Assembly (NCBI GenBank): GCA_002439705.1
Contig: DJPE01000003.1
Span: forward strand, 1 to 5,505
Reading direction: 5' to 3'
Length of the DNA stretch: 5,505 bases
Origin: Christensenella sp. UBA6420
Lineage (GTDB): Bacteria > Bacillota > Clostridia > Christensenellales > DTU072
Shown here: positions 4,733 through 5,505 of the stretch, piece by piece
How the letters are laid out: each line of letters begins with the position of its first letter
How positions within the stretch are numbered: position 1 is the first letter of the stretch
Made by a program: the position numbers and the translations under genes
Notes under the pieces: generated by a model
Seen by the model: the letters and a program-made list of their open reading frames with translations, nothing else
Databases searched by the model: none
What the model was told of the DNA's origin: nothing

Positions 4733-5505
4733 ATGAGCAAAACCCCGCTTACGAGCGTTAAAGGCGTCGCCGACGCCGTCGAAGCGAAACTTAAATCTCT
4801 GTCGATAAATTCGGCGGAAGAATTGCTGGATTTTTTCCCTAAACAATATATAGACCTGTCGGCGAGCGTGCCGTTGTCGGACGCCGAAGACGGGTCTTAT
4901 TGTTTGTTTGACGGAGTAATCACCGACAAGTCGCAACCGTGGAAGAAAAATTCTTTACAGATTTTCAACGCGACCGCAAAGAGCGGCAATACTTTTATAA
5001 GGCTCGTTTGGTTTAATCAGAACTACGTTTCAAAACGACTCGAAATAGGCAAAGAATACGCATTTTTCGGCAAAATAAAAATCCGCAATTTTAATCTCGA
5101 AATGGCAAATCCAAACTTCTGCAAATCGGAAGAACACGACCGTTTTACGGGTATTTGCCCCATATATCCGACCAAAGGAATAATTCCGCAAGGCTCTTTC
5201 CGCAATATAATGAAAGACGCGCTAAAATTCGTTCCAGACAGCGTAATTAACGACGAAAACGAACGAAAATTCGGACTTATGCCCCTTAAAGACGCTTATT
5301 TTGCTATTCATTGTCCGCAAAGCAAAGACGTAAAAGAAGCGTATAAACGGATAGCCGCAGAAAAACTCACCGAAAGAATAGCTGCTTTTGCTTACGCTAA
5401 AGAAAATGGGAAAACTACTAAAAACAGGCGTTACGACAAGGCGGTGGATTTTAGCGAAATGTTAAAAAACTTACCGTTTTTACCAACCGATTCGCAGAGT
5501 TCCGC
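4733..5505 (+). CDS. recG: ATP-dependent DNA helicase RecG, N-terminal part (3' end outside window)
   Basis: An open frame of 257 codons runs off the right edge. RecG remodels stalled replication forks and Holliday junctions. Visible are the N-terminal helical segment LTSVKGVADAVEAKLKSLSI (6-25), followed by EELLDFFPKQYIDL, equivalent to the family's LLxyxPrrYeD. Then comes the OB-fold wedge domain (about 50-125), the GICPIYPTKGIIPQGSFRNI segment, where many RecG have VYPLTEGLSQ, and a helix carrying AIHCP and the AxKRIAAEKLTER stretch. At 247-255 LPFLPTDSQ matches the Q-motif lead-in (LPFxLTxAQ) that precedes Walker A, which lies just outside. The full protein is normally about 680 residues. 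It starts 3 bases after the fakA stop with only a weak GGA (4723-4725, within fakA), so it probably depends on coupled translation. The wedge is rather divergent, but the order of elements leaves little doubt. Confidence 0.92.
   Translation, partial: MSKTPLTSVKGVADAVEAKLKSLSINSAEELLDFFPKQYIDLSASVPLSDAEDGSYCLFDGVITDKSQPWKKNSLQIFNATAKSGNTFIRLVWFNQNYVSKRLEIGKEYAFFGKIKIRNFNLEMANPNFCKSEEHDRFTGICPIYPTKGIIPQGSFRNIMKDALKFVPDSVINDENERKFGLMPLKDAYFAIHCPQSKDVKEAYKRIAAEKLTERIAAFAYAKENGKTTKNRRYDKAVDFSEMLKNLPFLPTDSQSS

Noticed and set aside
5023..5205. A 60-codon minus-strand open frame, and an 84-codon one at 4682-4936, within recG.
   Set aside because: Both overlap the recG reading frame, which has recognisable family elements throughout. 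Neither resembles a known protein.

Overview
The window looks like an ordinary housekeeping stretch from a Bacillota (Firmicutes) chromosome, most likely an uncultured clostridial lineage. The evidence is the gene order rpmB (divergent) | Asp23-family gene - fakA - recG, which follows the Bacillus/Clostridium rpmB-yloU-yloV-recG neighbourhood. Strong purine-rich Shine-Dalgarno sites, AT-rich intergenic DNA with sigma-A-type promoters, and a NifS/IscU pair without Hsc chaperones also fit. All genes are intact except the two cut by the window edges. I see no insertion sequence, tRNA, rRNA, CRISPR array or phage gene.

Left block (1-2240, + strand): the 3' end of hisS (histidyl-tRNA synthetase) is followed after 18 bases by a thioredoxin gene. 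An 87-base gap then holds a good promoter and two perfect inverted repeats. Next come nifS (cysteine desulfurase) and nifU (IscU-type Fe-S scaffold), overlapping by 8 bases. A strong intrinsic terminator ends this block. NifS takes sulfur from cysteine and NifU assembles it with iron; thioredoxin could supply reducing power, but that link rests on position only.

Middle (2278-2521, - strand): rpmB (ribosomal protein L28, zinc-binding form) is a single-gene unit with its own near-consensus promoter and a terminator convergent with that of nifU.

Right block (2608-5505, + strand): a promoter divergent from that of rpmB drives an Asp23/Gls24-family gene (yloU-like), fakA (fatty acid kinase, DhaL/DegV-associated) and the first 257 codons of recG (DNA helicase). 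The genes are tightly spaced and probably form one operon.

I did not find a convincing undescribed system. The points most worth checking are the two inverted repeats in front of nifS (a candidate operator or leader element), the divergent rpmB/asp23 promoter region with two T-tracts 21 bp apart, and the leader of the Asp23 operon.
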